Below, one piece after another: positions 43,134 to 51,371 of a DNA stretch of 64,000 nt. The stretch comes from Streptomyces globosus (lineage in GTDB: Bacteria; Actinomycetota; Actinomycetes; Streptomycetales; Streptomycetaceae). Location: assembly GCF_003325375.1 (NCBI RefSeq), contig NZ_CP030862.1, positions 3,847,501 through 3,911,500 on the forward strand. Reading direction: 5' to 3'. The position numbers and the translations under genes were made by a program. Every line of letters begins with the position of its first letter. Position 1 is the stretch's first letter. Under the pieces are notes generated by a model. The model had not been told where the DNA came from, searched no databases, and saw nothing but the letters and a program-made list of their open reading frames with translations.

Positions 43134-43595
43134 CTACGGCCTGGGCAGTTCGCGCGTCAGCTTCGACTGCCACGGGCACCAGGTGGAACGCGGCAGGAGC
43201 GCCCCGCCCACCTCGTCCAGGTGCTCGTCCACGTAGGCGATGCTCGCGTCGCAGACCTCCATCGCCATGCCGAAGAACTGCACCGAGTTCGGATCGAGAT
43301 GGTAGGTCCACGGCTTGTTGTACGAGGCGGGCGTCTTGACGACGGTGCCCATGACACCGCGGTGCTCGGTGTCGGCGCCGCTGAGGATGTTCCGGGCCTG
43401 GCGGATCTTGGCCGGGTCGGTGAGCTTGATGACGAACGTGTCCGTGCCGTCCGTGAACTCGAAGTAGGTGGCGCGCGCCGCCGCGGACACCGTGTCGCCT
43501 TCGGCGGGCTGGGCGGCCTGGGCGGGCTGGCCCAGCGCCAGCGCCAGCATCGAGACTGCCGCGACACTGCCGGCGCGGGTGAGGATTCGTCGCAT
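43134..43595 (-). CDS. BP74-like secreted protein
   Basis: 153 aa, ATG with GGAGGT upstream. The signal peptide RRILTRAGSVAAVSMLALALGQPAQA cuts near residue 27. The mature part, TYFEFTDGTDTFVIKLTDPAKIRQARNILSGADTEHRGVMGTVVK, then YHLDPNSVQFFGMAMEVCDASIAYVDEHLDEVGGALLP, is the pattern of the BP74-type (calmodulin-binding protein N-terminal domain) secreted proteins common in Streptomyces. Two Cys could form a disulfide. The function is unknown, possibly extracellular. Confidence 0.85.
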   Translation of the reverse strand: MRRILTRAGSVAAVSMLALALGQPAQAAQPAEGDTVSAAARATYFEFTDGTDTFVIKLTDPAKIRQARNILSGADTEHRGVMGTVVKTPASYNKPWTYHLDPNSVQFFGMAMEVCDASIAYVDEHLDEVGGALLPRSTWCPWQSKLTRELPRP

Positions 43596-44024
43596 GACCG
43601 GTACCTCCGTACCTGATGGGTCGTATGGGGCCTTTCGGCCTTTCGCAACGCACCGTATGCAACTCACCAGACCCAATGGCCACTTGGGACATGAAACTGC
43701 CTCAAAGGACACCAAGTGCACCCACCACCCTGCCCGGAGGGCCACGCTCCGCAGTTCCGGCGGCCCGGCTGCCCCTCCGCCCGCATCCCCGCTCCCGACC
43801 TGCCGTCCCGGCCCGCGGAGCCGCCCGCGAGGGCGCGGGCGCGGCCTGCGGTGGGGCGTCTGGACGCCAGTCGGCGCATGCGGTTCCGGGCGACACCCGC
43901 TCCGGCCCCTGGGGCGGGTTGTCGGGTGGTAGTGCAGGGGACCGGCGGGGTAGGTCTGCAGTGGCCTGCGGGTGGTCCGCGGCCGCGGGCCGCGGGCGGC
44001 CCGGCACGGGGGAAGGGAAGCATC
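43596..44024. other. Divergent intergenic region, no gene seen
   Basis: 429 bp. An AT-richer patch (about 43640-43720, with CCAATGGCCACTTGG) probably holds the promoter for the BP74-like gene. The part toward the methyltransferase is GC-rich and featureless apart from its ribosome-binding site GGGGAAGGGAAG. No convincing coding frame. Confidence 0.45.
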
Positions 44025-44711
44025 GTGGGAAGCGGAGTGGGCGCAGGTGGAGATCCGGCCGGTGCGGCGCATGCCGGGCAGCCGGTGACGGCCGCCGAGT
44101 TGTTCGACGGGCTGGGGATCGCCTACGAGGAGGCGTTCGGCAGGCTGCCCGCGCAGTCGGACGCCGTCGACTGGCTGGCCGCCCGACTGGCGCCCGGCGC
44201 CCGCGTCCTCGACGTCGGCAGCGGTACGGGCCGCCCGGTCGCCGAGCGGCTCGCCGACGCCGGGTTCGAGGTGACCGGGATCGACGTGTCACGCGTCATG
44301 GTCGAACTGGCCCGAGCCCAGGTCCCGAAGGCCCGGTTCGAGCAGTGCGACGTACGGGACTTCGCCCCGGAGGGCGGCTTCGACGCCGTCTGCTCCTTCT
44401 TCCCGCTGCTCATGATGAGCCGGGCGGAGGCATCGGCCGCATTGCGGCGGATGGCCGGCTGGCTGGTGCCGGGCGGCTACCTGGTGTCGGCCACCGTGCC
44501 GGCCGACGTGGAGGACGCCGAAGTGGAGTGGATGGGGCGGCGCGTGCGGGTGTCGAGCTGCTCGACCGACGCCTACCTGCGCCTCCTCCGCGAGGACTGC
44601 GGCCTGGAGCTCCTGCACCACTCCGTCTCCCTCTTCCTCCCGGACGGCGGACTGGCGGCACCGGAGGAGCACCTCTTCTGCTACGCCCGCCGCCCGGTCG
44701 ACGGGGAGTGA
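44025..44711 (+). CDS. Class I SAM-dependent methyltransferase
   Basis: 228 aa, GTG start after GGGGAAGGGAAG. Motif I ARVLDVGSGTGRPVAERLADAGFEVTGIDVS (residues about 60-90), then FEQCDVRDFAPEGGFDAVCSFFPLLMM and GWLVPGGYLVSATVPADVEDAEVEWMG. The N-terminus LFDGLGIAYEEAFGRLP is seen in a Streptomyces-specific set of small-molecule methyltransferases. The substrate is unknown. Confidence 0.85.
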   Translation: MGSGVGAGGDPAGAAHAGQPVTAAELFDGLGIAYEEAFGRLPAQSDAVDWLAARLAPGARVLDVGSGTGRPVAERLADAGFEVTGIDVSRVMVELARAQVPKARFEQCDVRDFAPEGGFDAVCSFFPLLMMSRAEASAALRRMAGWLVPGGYLVSATVPADVEDAEVEWMGRRVRVSSCSTDAYLRLLREDCGLELLHHSVSLFLPDGGLAAPEEHLFCYARRPVDGE

Positions 44712-44921
44712 GGGCGAGCCGGCGCCGCGGGGGCGGACAGGGAGAGGAACGGCGGGGCGGGGCGGCGAGGGCGGAGCTGACGGGTCGCATGCGGGTGCAC
44801 CTTTCGACGGGGAGCAGAGACAGCCCCCGACCGCAGGGACGCGGCGGTCCGCTGTCGCGGTACCCGGCCGCGTCGCGGCGCGCCCCATCCGAATGGCGCC
44901 GTCCGAATGGCGCAGCTCCCG

Positions 44922-45329
44922 CTACGCGGGGAGGTTCAGCTGCCAGGAGACGCCGAAGCGGTCGCTCACCCAGCCGAACTTGGGGCTGAAGCCGTACGAG
45001 CCCAGCGGCATCAGTGCCGCGCCGCCCTCCAGGAGGGCCTCGTACAGGCGGTCCAGTTCGGCCTCGCTGTCGCACTGGACGAAGAGGGAGATCGCCGGGG
45101 TGAACCCGAAGTCGTGCTTGGCGGGGCTGTCGATGCACATGAGCTGCTGGCCGGCGAGGGAGAACACGGCGTGCTGCACAGTGCCCTCGGGGCCGGGCTC
45201 GCCGGGGCCGTAGCGGGTGATGTCGAGCACCTCGGCGTCGTCGAAGAGCGAGGTGTAGAAGGCCATCGCCTCCTCCGCTTGGCCCTCGAACATCAGGAAC
45301 GTGGTGATCTTCTGGGATGTCGCGGCCAT
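44922..45329 (-). CDS. VOC family protein (PhnB-like)
   Basis: 135 aa. The vicinal-oxygen-chelate fold of the PhnB/DUF1338-like group: QKITTFLMFEGQAEEAMAFYTSLFDDAEVLDITRYGPGEPG, then FVQCDSEAELDRLYEALLEGGAALMPLGSYGFSPKFGWVSDRFGVSWQLNL. Proteins of this group bind or modify small molecules; the metal-binding His residues usual in glyoxalase I are not obvious. It is divergent from the metalloprotease gene. Confidence 0.9.
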   Translation of the reverse strand: MAATSQKITTFLMFEGQAEEAMAFYTSLFDDAEVLDITRYGPGEPGPEGTVQHAVFSLAGQQLMCIDSPAKHDFGFTPAISLFVQCDSEAELDRLYEALLEGGAALMPLGSYGFSPKFGWVSDRFGVSWQLNLPA

Positions 45330-45498
45330 CCTGCCTGCTCCAAGGAGGTGGGGTGCGGCTGTCGGTGCGACAGTAGGGCACACGGCAGCCGAAACCCCGT
45401 CAACTCCCCCTGCCGTGAGGCGAACCCGTACCCCTCCCCTATCATCTGTTCGATTCTCGACTCCCGTGGGCGTTCACGTCCGCACGGGAGCAAACACG

Positions 45499-46863
45499 AT
45501 GAGAGGCAACGGGGACTTGGGATTCAAGGCCGGATATCGGATATCAGTGGTCGGCGCGTGCGCCGTGGCGGCCATTGCAGGAGGAATCATGTCCTCCAGT
45601 GCCTTCGGCACGGAGGACGGCGGTGACGGCCCGCAGGCCGCGCAGTCGGCGCCGCTGCCGGCGCCGGACGTGCACGCGGCGGACACCGCCCCGTCGCGCA
45701 CCGACCACACCGCGTTCCGCGACGGCGTCATGCACCTCGGCGGCGACACGGCGGCGCCCGCCGGAGCAGGCGGCTCCGCGAAGGCCGCCGCGGGTGCGGC
45801 CGCCCGGGCGGCGGCCGCCGCCGCTCCCCCGCAGGGCGAGGGGTGGAAGCTGAGCGGAGCCACGAAGTGGCTGGCGACCGGCTACACGATCAAGTTCTAC
45901 GACCAGAAGTCCGCGGACTGGCTGGGCCCCTACGCCAAGGCCACGGCGGCGGACCTCCAGCGGATCACGAACCTGCCGGTCAAGGTCGACACCAAGCCGG
46001 TGGGCTGGGAGTACTCCCGCCCGAAGGGCGAGGTGATCCTGGGCGTGCTGCACCGGCCCTGCCTGCCGCCGGACGGCGACATCATGGGCAACACCGGTTG
46101 GAAGGTCGTCCGCGACGGCTCCGGCATGGCCAACCTGAGCTGCGGCTTCACCAGCTCCTCGGTGCCGGAGACGGTGACCAGCGGGCACGCGTACATCGAC
46201 AGCGAGTTCTTCACCCCGCAGGGCAAGCCGACCGCCGCCATGGGCGAGACGTACATGCGCAACCACATCAGCCACGAGATCGGCCACACCCTGGGCCTGA
46301 CGCACGCGAATCGCAGCATGAAGCGGAGCGACTGCGTCAAGGGCACCGACTCCGGCCAGTTCCCCGTCATGTGCTCGCCTGCGTACGCGTACCAGGACAA
46401 GCGGGCCGGCACGTACGTGCAGCAGTTCGACGTCCAGGGCTTCCGCAGGCTGGCCGCGGGCGCGGGCGCCGTGCTGCCCCCGCAGGGGAAGGTCTCCGGC
46501 ATCGCCGGGAAGTGCCTCGACGCCAGGGGCGGCAAGGCGGCCAACGGTACGCAGATCCAGCTCTACACCTGCAACGGATCGGTCGCGCAGTCCTGGATCC
46601 TCGGCAAGGACGGCACCTTCCGGGCGCTCGGCAAGTGCCTCGACAATGCGCGCAACGGCAGCGCCAACGGCAACAAGATCCAGCTGTGGGACTGCAACGG
46701 CTCCGCCGCGCAGCGCTGGTCGGTGAACGCCAAGGGCCAGATCGTGCACGTCGCGTCGGGCAAGGTGCTCGACGTGAAGGGCGGCGCGACCGCGAACAGC
46801 ACCGTCGTCCAGCTGTACACGCCGAACACCGGCAAGGGCCAGCTCTGGAAGGCGCCGAAGTAG
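45499..46863 (+). CDS. Secreted zinc metalloprotease with ricin-type lectin domain
   Basis: 454 aa. A signal-type N-terminus (YRISVVGACAVAAIAGGIMSSSAFG) is followed by an Ala/Gly/Pro pro-region. The central HEIGHTLGLTHANRS (about residues 263-277) is the HExxHxxGxxH zinc site of metzincin-type proteases (DUF3152 / zinc-dependent type). The C-terminal 125 residues are a ricin B-type lectin domain with repeats GKCLDARGGKAANGTQIQLYTCNGSVAQSW and GKCLDNARNGSANGNKIQLWDCNGSAAQRW (QxW motifs). It is probably a secreted protease targeting glycans or glycoproteins. Confidence 0.92.
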   Translation: MRGNGDLGFKAGYRISVVGACAVAAIAGGIMSSSAFGTEDGGDGPQAAQSAPLPAPDVHAADTAPSRTDHTAFRDGVMHLGGDTAAPAGAGGSAKAAAGAAARAAAAAAPPQGEGWKLSGATKWLATGYTIKFYDQKSADWLGPYAKATAADLQRITNLPVKVDTKPVGWEYSRPKGEVILGVLHRPCLPPDGDIMGNTGWKVVRDGSGMANLSCGFTSSSVPETVTSGHAYIDSEFFTPQGKPTAAMGETYMRNHISHEIGHTLGLTHANRSMKRSDCVKGTDSGQFPVMCSPAYAYQDKRAGTYVQQFDVQGFRRLAAGAGAVLPPQGKVSGIAGKCLDARGGKAANGTQIQLYTCNGSVAQSWILGKDGTFRALGKCLDNARNGSANGNKIQLWDCNGSAAQRWSVNAKGQIVHVASGKVLDVKGGATANSTVVQLYTPNTGKGQLWKAPK

Positions 46864-46885
46864 TCCGGTCCCCCGCCGCTGCGGC

Positions 46886-47458
46886 TCAGCCCGGGAGCAG
46901 GGCGTCGACGACGTCGACGACCAGGTCGCCCAGCGACCTGCCGCCCGTGCCGAACGCGGCGGCGAGGGCGTAGCCGACGGCGGCGTCCTGCGGCTGGGGG
47001 CCGGCGCCGGGCAGCCAGTCCGCGGCGACGGACCCGTCGCCTCGGGAGGTGAACTCCCCGAGGCGGCGGCCGTCCCGCAGGAACCTGCTGGCCGTCGCCG
47101 AGCAGGGCACCAGGCGGTAGCGGCTGCCGCCGGCGCGGGCGTCGACGCGGTAGGAGCGGCGGGGGATCCAGGCCCGGGCCGGGCGGATGCCGGCCGGGCC
47201 GCCGTCCACGGTGAGGGTGAGGCGTCCGCCGTCGCGGGTGCCGATCGGCGCGTACCGGTTCGGCTTGGCGCCGCCACCGCGGACCAGCCGCACCTCGGGC
47301 AGCGCCCCGCCCGCCACGGCCACCGTCCCCCGGCCGGCGTCGAGGCGGACGTCGACGGGCCCGAAGCACTCGTCCGCGACGGGCCCGGACGGGCCGGCCG
47401 TACTGTCGCCGCCGAACGGCGGCTCCGCGTCGGAGAACGGCAGGGACGGATCGTGCAT
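46886..47458 (-). CDS. Hypothetical protein
   Basis: 190 aa, ATG start. HDPSLPFSDAEPPFGGDSTAGPSGPV is disordered. The rest (VRLDAGRGTVAVAGGALPEVRLVRGG... YRVDARAGGSRYRLVPCSATASRFLRDGRRLGEFTSRGDGSVAADW) looks like a beta-rich domain with some resemblance to LURP-one/tubby-like phospholipid-binding folds. This is a weak impression and no motif is decisive. It converges with the metalloprotease. Confidence 0.65.
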   Translation of the reverse strand: MHDPSLPFSDAEPPFGGDSTAGPSGPVADECFGPVDVRLDAGRGTVAVAGGALPEVRLVRGGGAKPNRYAPIGTRDGGRLTLTVDGGPAGIRPARAWIPRRSYRVDARAGGSRYRLVPCSATASRFLRDGRRLGEFTSRGDGSVAADWLPGAGPQPQDAAVGYALAAAFGTGGRSLGDLVVDVVDALLPG

Positions 47459-47598
47459 GGCGGTCTTCCTCGGAGCCGAAGGGACGGACGGGCCGCCGGC
47501 CACTGCACGCCCGGCACCCCCGACCATGATCGCCCACCCGGCGGACGCATCGCACGCGAGACGGCCCGGCAGCCGGGCCATGGGCGACGATGGTGCCC

Positions 47599-48021
47599 AT
47601 GTCCGAACGATTCACGACCCGAGTCCTCGACCTCACCACAGGCCGCACCGAGACCGTGACCGACCTGACCCGCCACTGCGAGCGCTTCCTCTCCGACGCC
47701 GCAGCCGGCCGCGACGGCCTCCTGAACGTCTTCGTCCCGCACGCCACCGCCGGCATCGCGGTGATCGAGACGGGCGCCGGCAGCGACGACGACCTCCTCG
47801 ACGCCCTCCGCGCCCTCCTCCCCGCCGACGACCGCTGGCGTCACCGCCACGGCTCGCCCGGCCACGGCCGCGACCACGTCCTCCCGGCCTTCGTCCCGCC
47901 CCACGCAACCCTGCCGGTCGTGGCGGGCCGCCTGGAACTGGGCACCTGGCAGTCGGTCTGCCTGGTGGACACCAACAAGGACAACCCGCAACGCCAGGTG
48001 CGCCTTTCGTTCCTCGGCTGA
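47599..48021 (+). CDS. YjbQ family (secondary thiamine-phosphate synthase) protein
   Basis: 140 aa; the ATG at 47599 gives MSERFTTRV, another ATG lies 9 bp upstream. GLLNVFVPHATAGIAVIETGAGSDDDLLDALRALLP, HRHGSPGHGRDHVLPAFVPPHATLPVVAGRLELGTWQSVCLVDTN: the YjbQ/UPF0047 conserved region with its metal-type His residues. YjbQ proteins can replace ThiE in E. coli but their normal role is unknown. It is divergent from the hypothetical protein. Confidence 0.92.
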   Translation: MSERFTTRVLDLTTGRTETVTDLTRHCERFLSDAAAGRDGLLNVFVPHATAGIAVIETGAGSDDDLLDALRALLPADDRWRHRHGSPGHGRDHVLPAFVPPHATLPVVAGRLELGTWQSVCLVDTNKDNPQRQVRLSFLG

Positions 48022-48262
48022 GCCGAGGATCAGGGGGCGATGTCCGACGGCTGCACTCCCGGGTGTGGAACCTGACGGTGTGCCGGATGCGCTTTACCCC
48101 ACCATGTTCGGGGCGGCAAGCCGTCTCACCCGAAGGGGTGGTGAACGCGTTGACCCGTCTGGTCGGTGGGGTGGGGTTCCCCTACGGTCGGGCCCCGGTC
48201 GTCGCTCGCGGTGCGGGGCGGCGGCGTGGGAGCAGGCCGGGACTGGGAGAGGACGGCACAGG

Positions 48263-48574
48263 GTGGTCATGCACGAGGACTGGACCGACGGCGCGGTGTG
48301 CAGGACCGCCGACCCCGACGAGCTCTTCGTGCAGGGCGCGGCCCAGAACCAGGCCAAGTCGGTGTGCGGGAGCTGCGGGGTCCGTACGGAGTGCCTCGCC
48401 TACGCCCTCGACCAGCGGATCGACCACGGCATCTGGGGCGGGATGACCGAGCGGGAGCGGCGCGCGCTGTTGAAGCGGAGGCCGCTGGTGACGTCGTGGC
48501 GGCGGCTGTTGGAGGCCGCCCGGCAGGAGCACCACCGGCAGACGGGCCCCGCGGCGGTGCGCCGGGCCGGCTGA
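48263..48574 (+). CDS. WhiB-family Fe-S transcription regulator (WblA-like)
   Basis: 103 aa from a GTG (a better fit to GAGAGGA than the ATG two codons later). Four Cys in the pattern AVCRTADPDELFVQGAAQNQAKSVCGSCGVRTECLAYAL (C..CxxC..C) bind a 4Fe-4S cluster. The GIWGGMTERERRALLKR motif is the conserved G(I/V)WGG turn and DNA-contacting tail. The C-terminal TSWRRLLEAARQEHHRQTG resembles the end of WblA-type proteins, a developmental and secondary-metabolism repressor group. It may be a WblA paralogue; the exact subgroup is uncertain. Confidence 0.9.
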   Translation: MVMHEDWTDGAVCRTADPDELFVQGAAQNQAKSVCGSCGVRTECLAYALDQRIDHGIWGGMTERERRALLKRRPLVTSWRRLLEAARQEHHRQTGPAAVRRAG

Positions 48575-48650
48575 CCGCCGGGCCGCCCGGGTGCCGCATC
48601 GCCGGAATGCCTGCGGGTGGGTTCCGTGGTGGGGGGCAGGCGAGCCCCGG

Positions 48651-49922
48651 TCAGGTCGTCGGGCGGGTCGCCAAGGCGGGGAGCATCCACGGGCTGACGG
48701 GGGCGGGGGCCGGCCCCGTCGGGGTCCTGCCGCAGAACTCCGCCTCGATCACGTTGGCGTACAGCGCCTCGTCCTGGAGCCAGTCGCCGTTGGCGTTGAA
48801 GGTCAGCTGTCGGCTGCCGTCCGGTGTGCCGACCATCGCGGACAGTGAGCCGTTGGTGCGGCCGCTCTTGCCGACCACCTTCACGCCGCAGGAGAGCTGC
48901 GCGAACTCGACGCCCAGCCCGTATCCGAAGCCGCCGCCGAGAGGCACCTCCGTGAACATGGCCTTCGTCTGGGCGGGCGGCAGCAGCCGTCCGGCCGTCA
49001 GTGCCCGGTGGAAGCGGTTGAGGTCGCCGGCGGTGGTGATGACGTCGCCGGCGGCACCGAGCCAGGTCATGTTCTGCCGGGTGGCGTCGTGGATCTCGGC
49101 GTCCGGTTCGGTGCGGTGGAGCCGGGAATAGCCGACGGGGTGCGGGCGGGGCATGCGCGGCGAGGTCCCGGGGAACGACGTCCCCTTGAGGCCGAGCGGC
49201 CTGACGATGCGGCGCATCGCCTCCTCACCGTGGGTGCGGCCGGTCGCCTTCTCGATGACCATTCCGGCGAGGACGAAGTTGGTGTTGGAGTACACCGGCA
49301 TCTTCTGCGGGTCGGGCCGCGCAGGGTACGTCAGGGCGATCGCGACGAGTTCCCCGGGCGTGTGGGTGTCGTAGCGGTGTTCCGGGAAGCCGGGGCCGGC
49401 CGCGTCGTGGATGAACGCCGGGTCCTCGGTGTGGTTCGCCATGCCGCTGGTGTGGTTCAGGAGCCGGCGGAGGGTGATGGTGCGGCCGTCGTAGCCGTTG
49501 CCCTGCACCAGGCCGGGCAGCCACTTCTCGACCGTGTCGTCCAGGCTGAGCCTGCCCTCCGCTTCGAGTTGGAGCAGGACGGTGGCGACGAACGTCTTGG
49601 TGATGCTGGCGCCGCGGAAGTGGTCGGCGCGGGTCCGCTCGCGGCCGGTGGCGGTGTCGGCGTGCCCGTACGCCGCGAACCACGTCCCCTTGCGGTCGCG
49701 CACCTCGGCGGCCGCTCCCGGCAGGCCGCCCTCGGTGACCAGGTCGCGCAGGGCGGCCCCGGTTGCCTCGTGCCCGCCGGGCGCCGGCCGTGCCGCACCC
49801 TGTACGGGCGCCGTGTCGGGGCCCGCCGCGTGCGCGGGCGGGGCGAGTGCTGTGGTCCCGCCCGCGGTGAGGGCCGCCGCCAGGGCCAGTAAGACGGTGC
49901 GGGGAGCCCGCTGCTTCGGCAT
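48651..49922 (-). CDS. Secreted serine hydrolase (beta-lactamase/DD-peptidase family)
   Basis: 423 aa, ATG with GGAGGAGG upstream. Signal peptide QRAPRTVLLALAAALTAGGTTALAPPAHA. The active-site SxxK is GASITKTF (about residue 111), the second motif YSNTNF (YxN) and KSG (third motif) follow. NHTSGM and the C-terminal beta strands match D-alanyl-D-alanine carboxypeptidase/class C-type serine hydrolases found in Streptomyces. The substrate is peptidoglycan, a D-amino peptide or an ester. Confidence 0.9.
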   Translation of the reverse strand: MPKQRAPRTVLLALAAALTAGGTTALAPPAHAAGPDTAPVQGAARPAPGGHEATGAALRDLVTEGGLPGAAAEVRDRKGTWFAAYGHADTATGRERTRADHFRGASITKTFVATVLLQLEAEGRLSLDDTVEKWLPGLVQGNGYDGRTITLRRLLNHTSGMANHTEDPAFIHDAAGPGFPEHRYDTHTPGELVAIALTYPARPDPQKMPVYSNTNFVLAGMVIEKATGRTHGEEAMRRIVRPLGLKGTSFPGTSPRMPRPHPVGYSRLHRTEPDAEIHDATRQNMTWLGAAGDVITTAGDLNRFHRALTAGRLLPPAQTKAMFTEVPLGGGFGYGLGVEFAQLSCGVKVVGKSGRTNGSLSAMVGTPDGSRQLTFNANGDWLQDEALYANVIEAEFCGRTPTGPAPAPVSPWMLPALATRPTT

Positions 49923-50109
49923 CAGGTGCCTCCTCCTCGTGGTCGGGGGCCAGCGGTGTGCTCCCCCGGTGCCTTGGACGCCGGATGCCGGCACAGGGTT
50001 GACTCCGCAGATGCCCTGCATCCACCGGAAGGGCCGCCTGCGGTCGCCCGCGCGCTGCCCGTTCCGAGGGCCGACGAGCAGTTCGCCACCTGCGGCGGCG
50101 GGCGGGGGA

Positions 50110-51207
50110 TCAGTCCGCGGTGAGCCGTCCGCTCATCCAGGCGAGGGCCGGGGGCACCTCCCGGCGCCAGGTCTTGAAGTTGTGGCCGCCGCTGTCGAGG
50201 ATGATGGACGAGACCCGTGCGGGCGCCTTGACCTTCGCGACGAACTCCATCGTCTCCCTGTAGTTGGGCTCACCCGTCAGCGACGAGGTCACCAGGAACG
50301 ACGAGTCGCCCTGGGGCCGGTTGTCGAGGTGCCACAGGAGGTCGGACCGCTTCTCCTCGTCCTTGTCGCCCTGGAAGAGGTCGCCGGACTCGCGGTCGGT
50401 CTCGGGCCGGTACTCCGCCGACAGGCCGACGCCGACGGAGAAGGACTCCGGGTGCTGGACGGCCAGCTTCAGGGCGCAGTAGCCGCCGGTCGAGTTGCCG
50501 ATGACGCCCCAGTTGCCGGGCGAGGTGCCGACCCGGTAGGCGGTCGCCACCGCCTTGACGAGGTCGGTGCCGTAGAAGGTCTCGCTCTGCGGGCCTCCGG
50601 GGACGTCGATGCACTGGGTGTTCGCGGCGGCGATGGTGGGCCGCATCATCACCAGCACCATGGGCTGCGCCTTCTTCTGCTTCGCGAGCCTCCATGCCGT
50701 CTGCGGGTACTCGAGCTTCTTGATGAGGTTCTCGGCCATGCCGGGGAAGCCGGTCAGGACGACGGCCGCGGGGAACCTGCGCTGCTCGGCCCCCTTCGCG
50801 AAGTACTCCGGCGGCAGGTACACGTACGCGGGGGCCGCCGTGCGGGAGCGCTCGCCGTGGACGACCACCTTCTCGATGACGCCGCCCACGCGGGGATCGA
50901 CGCCGCCGGGGACCGCCGGCGCCTTGCGCCCGAGGACCTGTACCGCTGCCCCGCCGGGTGCGGCCGCGACCTGCTGCTTGGCGCCGACGAGGTCGGACCA
51001 GGAGTCATAGAACAGGAAGGTCCGGTTCGATACGAGCCCGACGGAGGCGAGGACGCAGACCTGGGCGAGGAGGAGGATCCCGATCCGCCCGAGCACCCGC
51101 CCTGTGCCCCGCCCTCCGAGGCGCGGCCACTGCCACACCGTCACGGCGCCCAGGAGGAGCGTGGCCAGCACCACGCACGCCGACAACGTGTCACTCGTCA
51201 GACCCAT
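50110..51207 (-). CDS. Membrane-anchored esterase (EstD/mycolyl-transferase-like alpha/beta hydrolase)
   Basis: 365 aa. The N-terminus (LSACVVLATLLLGAVTVWQWP, GILLLAQVCVLASVGLVS) holds two or three transmembrane helices. The rest is an alpha/beta-hydrolase: AYVYLPPEYFAKG, AVVLTGFPGMAEN, nucleophile elbow GNSTGG, and SGGHNFKTW with the catalytic His. This arrangement matches the esterase-D/Ag85-like family widespread in Streptomyces, which acts on cell-surface esters. The start ATG is the first giving the membrane segments. Confidence 0.88.
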   Translation of the reverse strand: MGLTSDTLSACVVLATLLLGAVTVWQWPRLGGRGTGRVLGRIGILLLAQVCVLASVGLVSNRTFLFYDSWSDLVGAKQQVAAAPGGAAVQVLGRKAPAVPGGVDPRVGGVIEKVVVHGERSRTAAPAYVYLPPEYFAKGAEQRRFPAAVVLTGFPGMAENLIKKLEYPQTAWRLAKQKKAQPMVLVMMRPTIAAANTQCIDVPGGPQSETFYGTDLVKAVATAYRVGTSPGNWGVIGNSTGGYCALKLAVQHPESFSVGVGLSAEYRPETDRESGDLFQGDKDEEKRSDLLWHLDNRPQGDSSFLVTSSLTGEPNYRETMEFVAKVKAPARVSSIILDSGGHNFKTWRREVPPALAWMSGRLTAD

Positions 51208-51371
51208 GGACCGGGATCGCCCTCTGCCGTGCCGCCCGGTTCCGACGCGCGGTCCGGGGCACACCGTCGACCGATGTGCACCGGTCAAGAGGGTGGAACA
51301 CCGCCCGGCGTTCCCTCCGGAGCCGGAAATCCCGGGCGGTCGTGGCGCATCCTCACCCGATGCGGGCCCCG

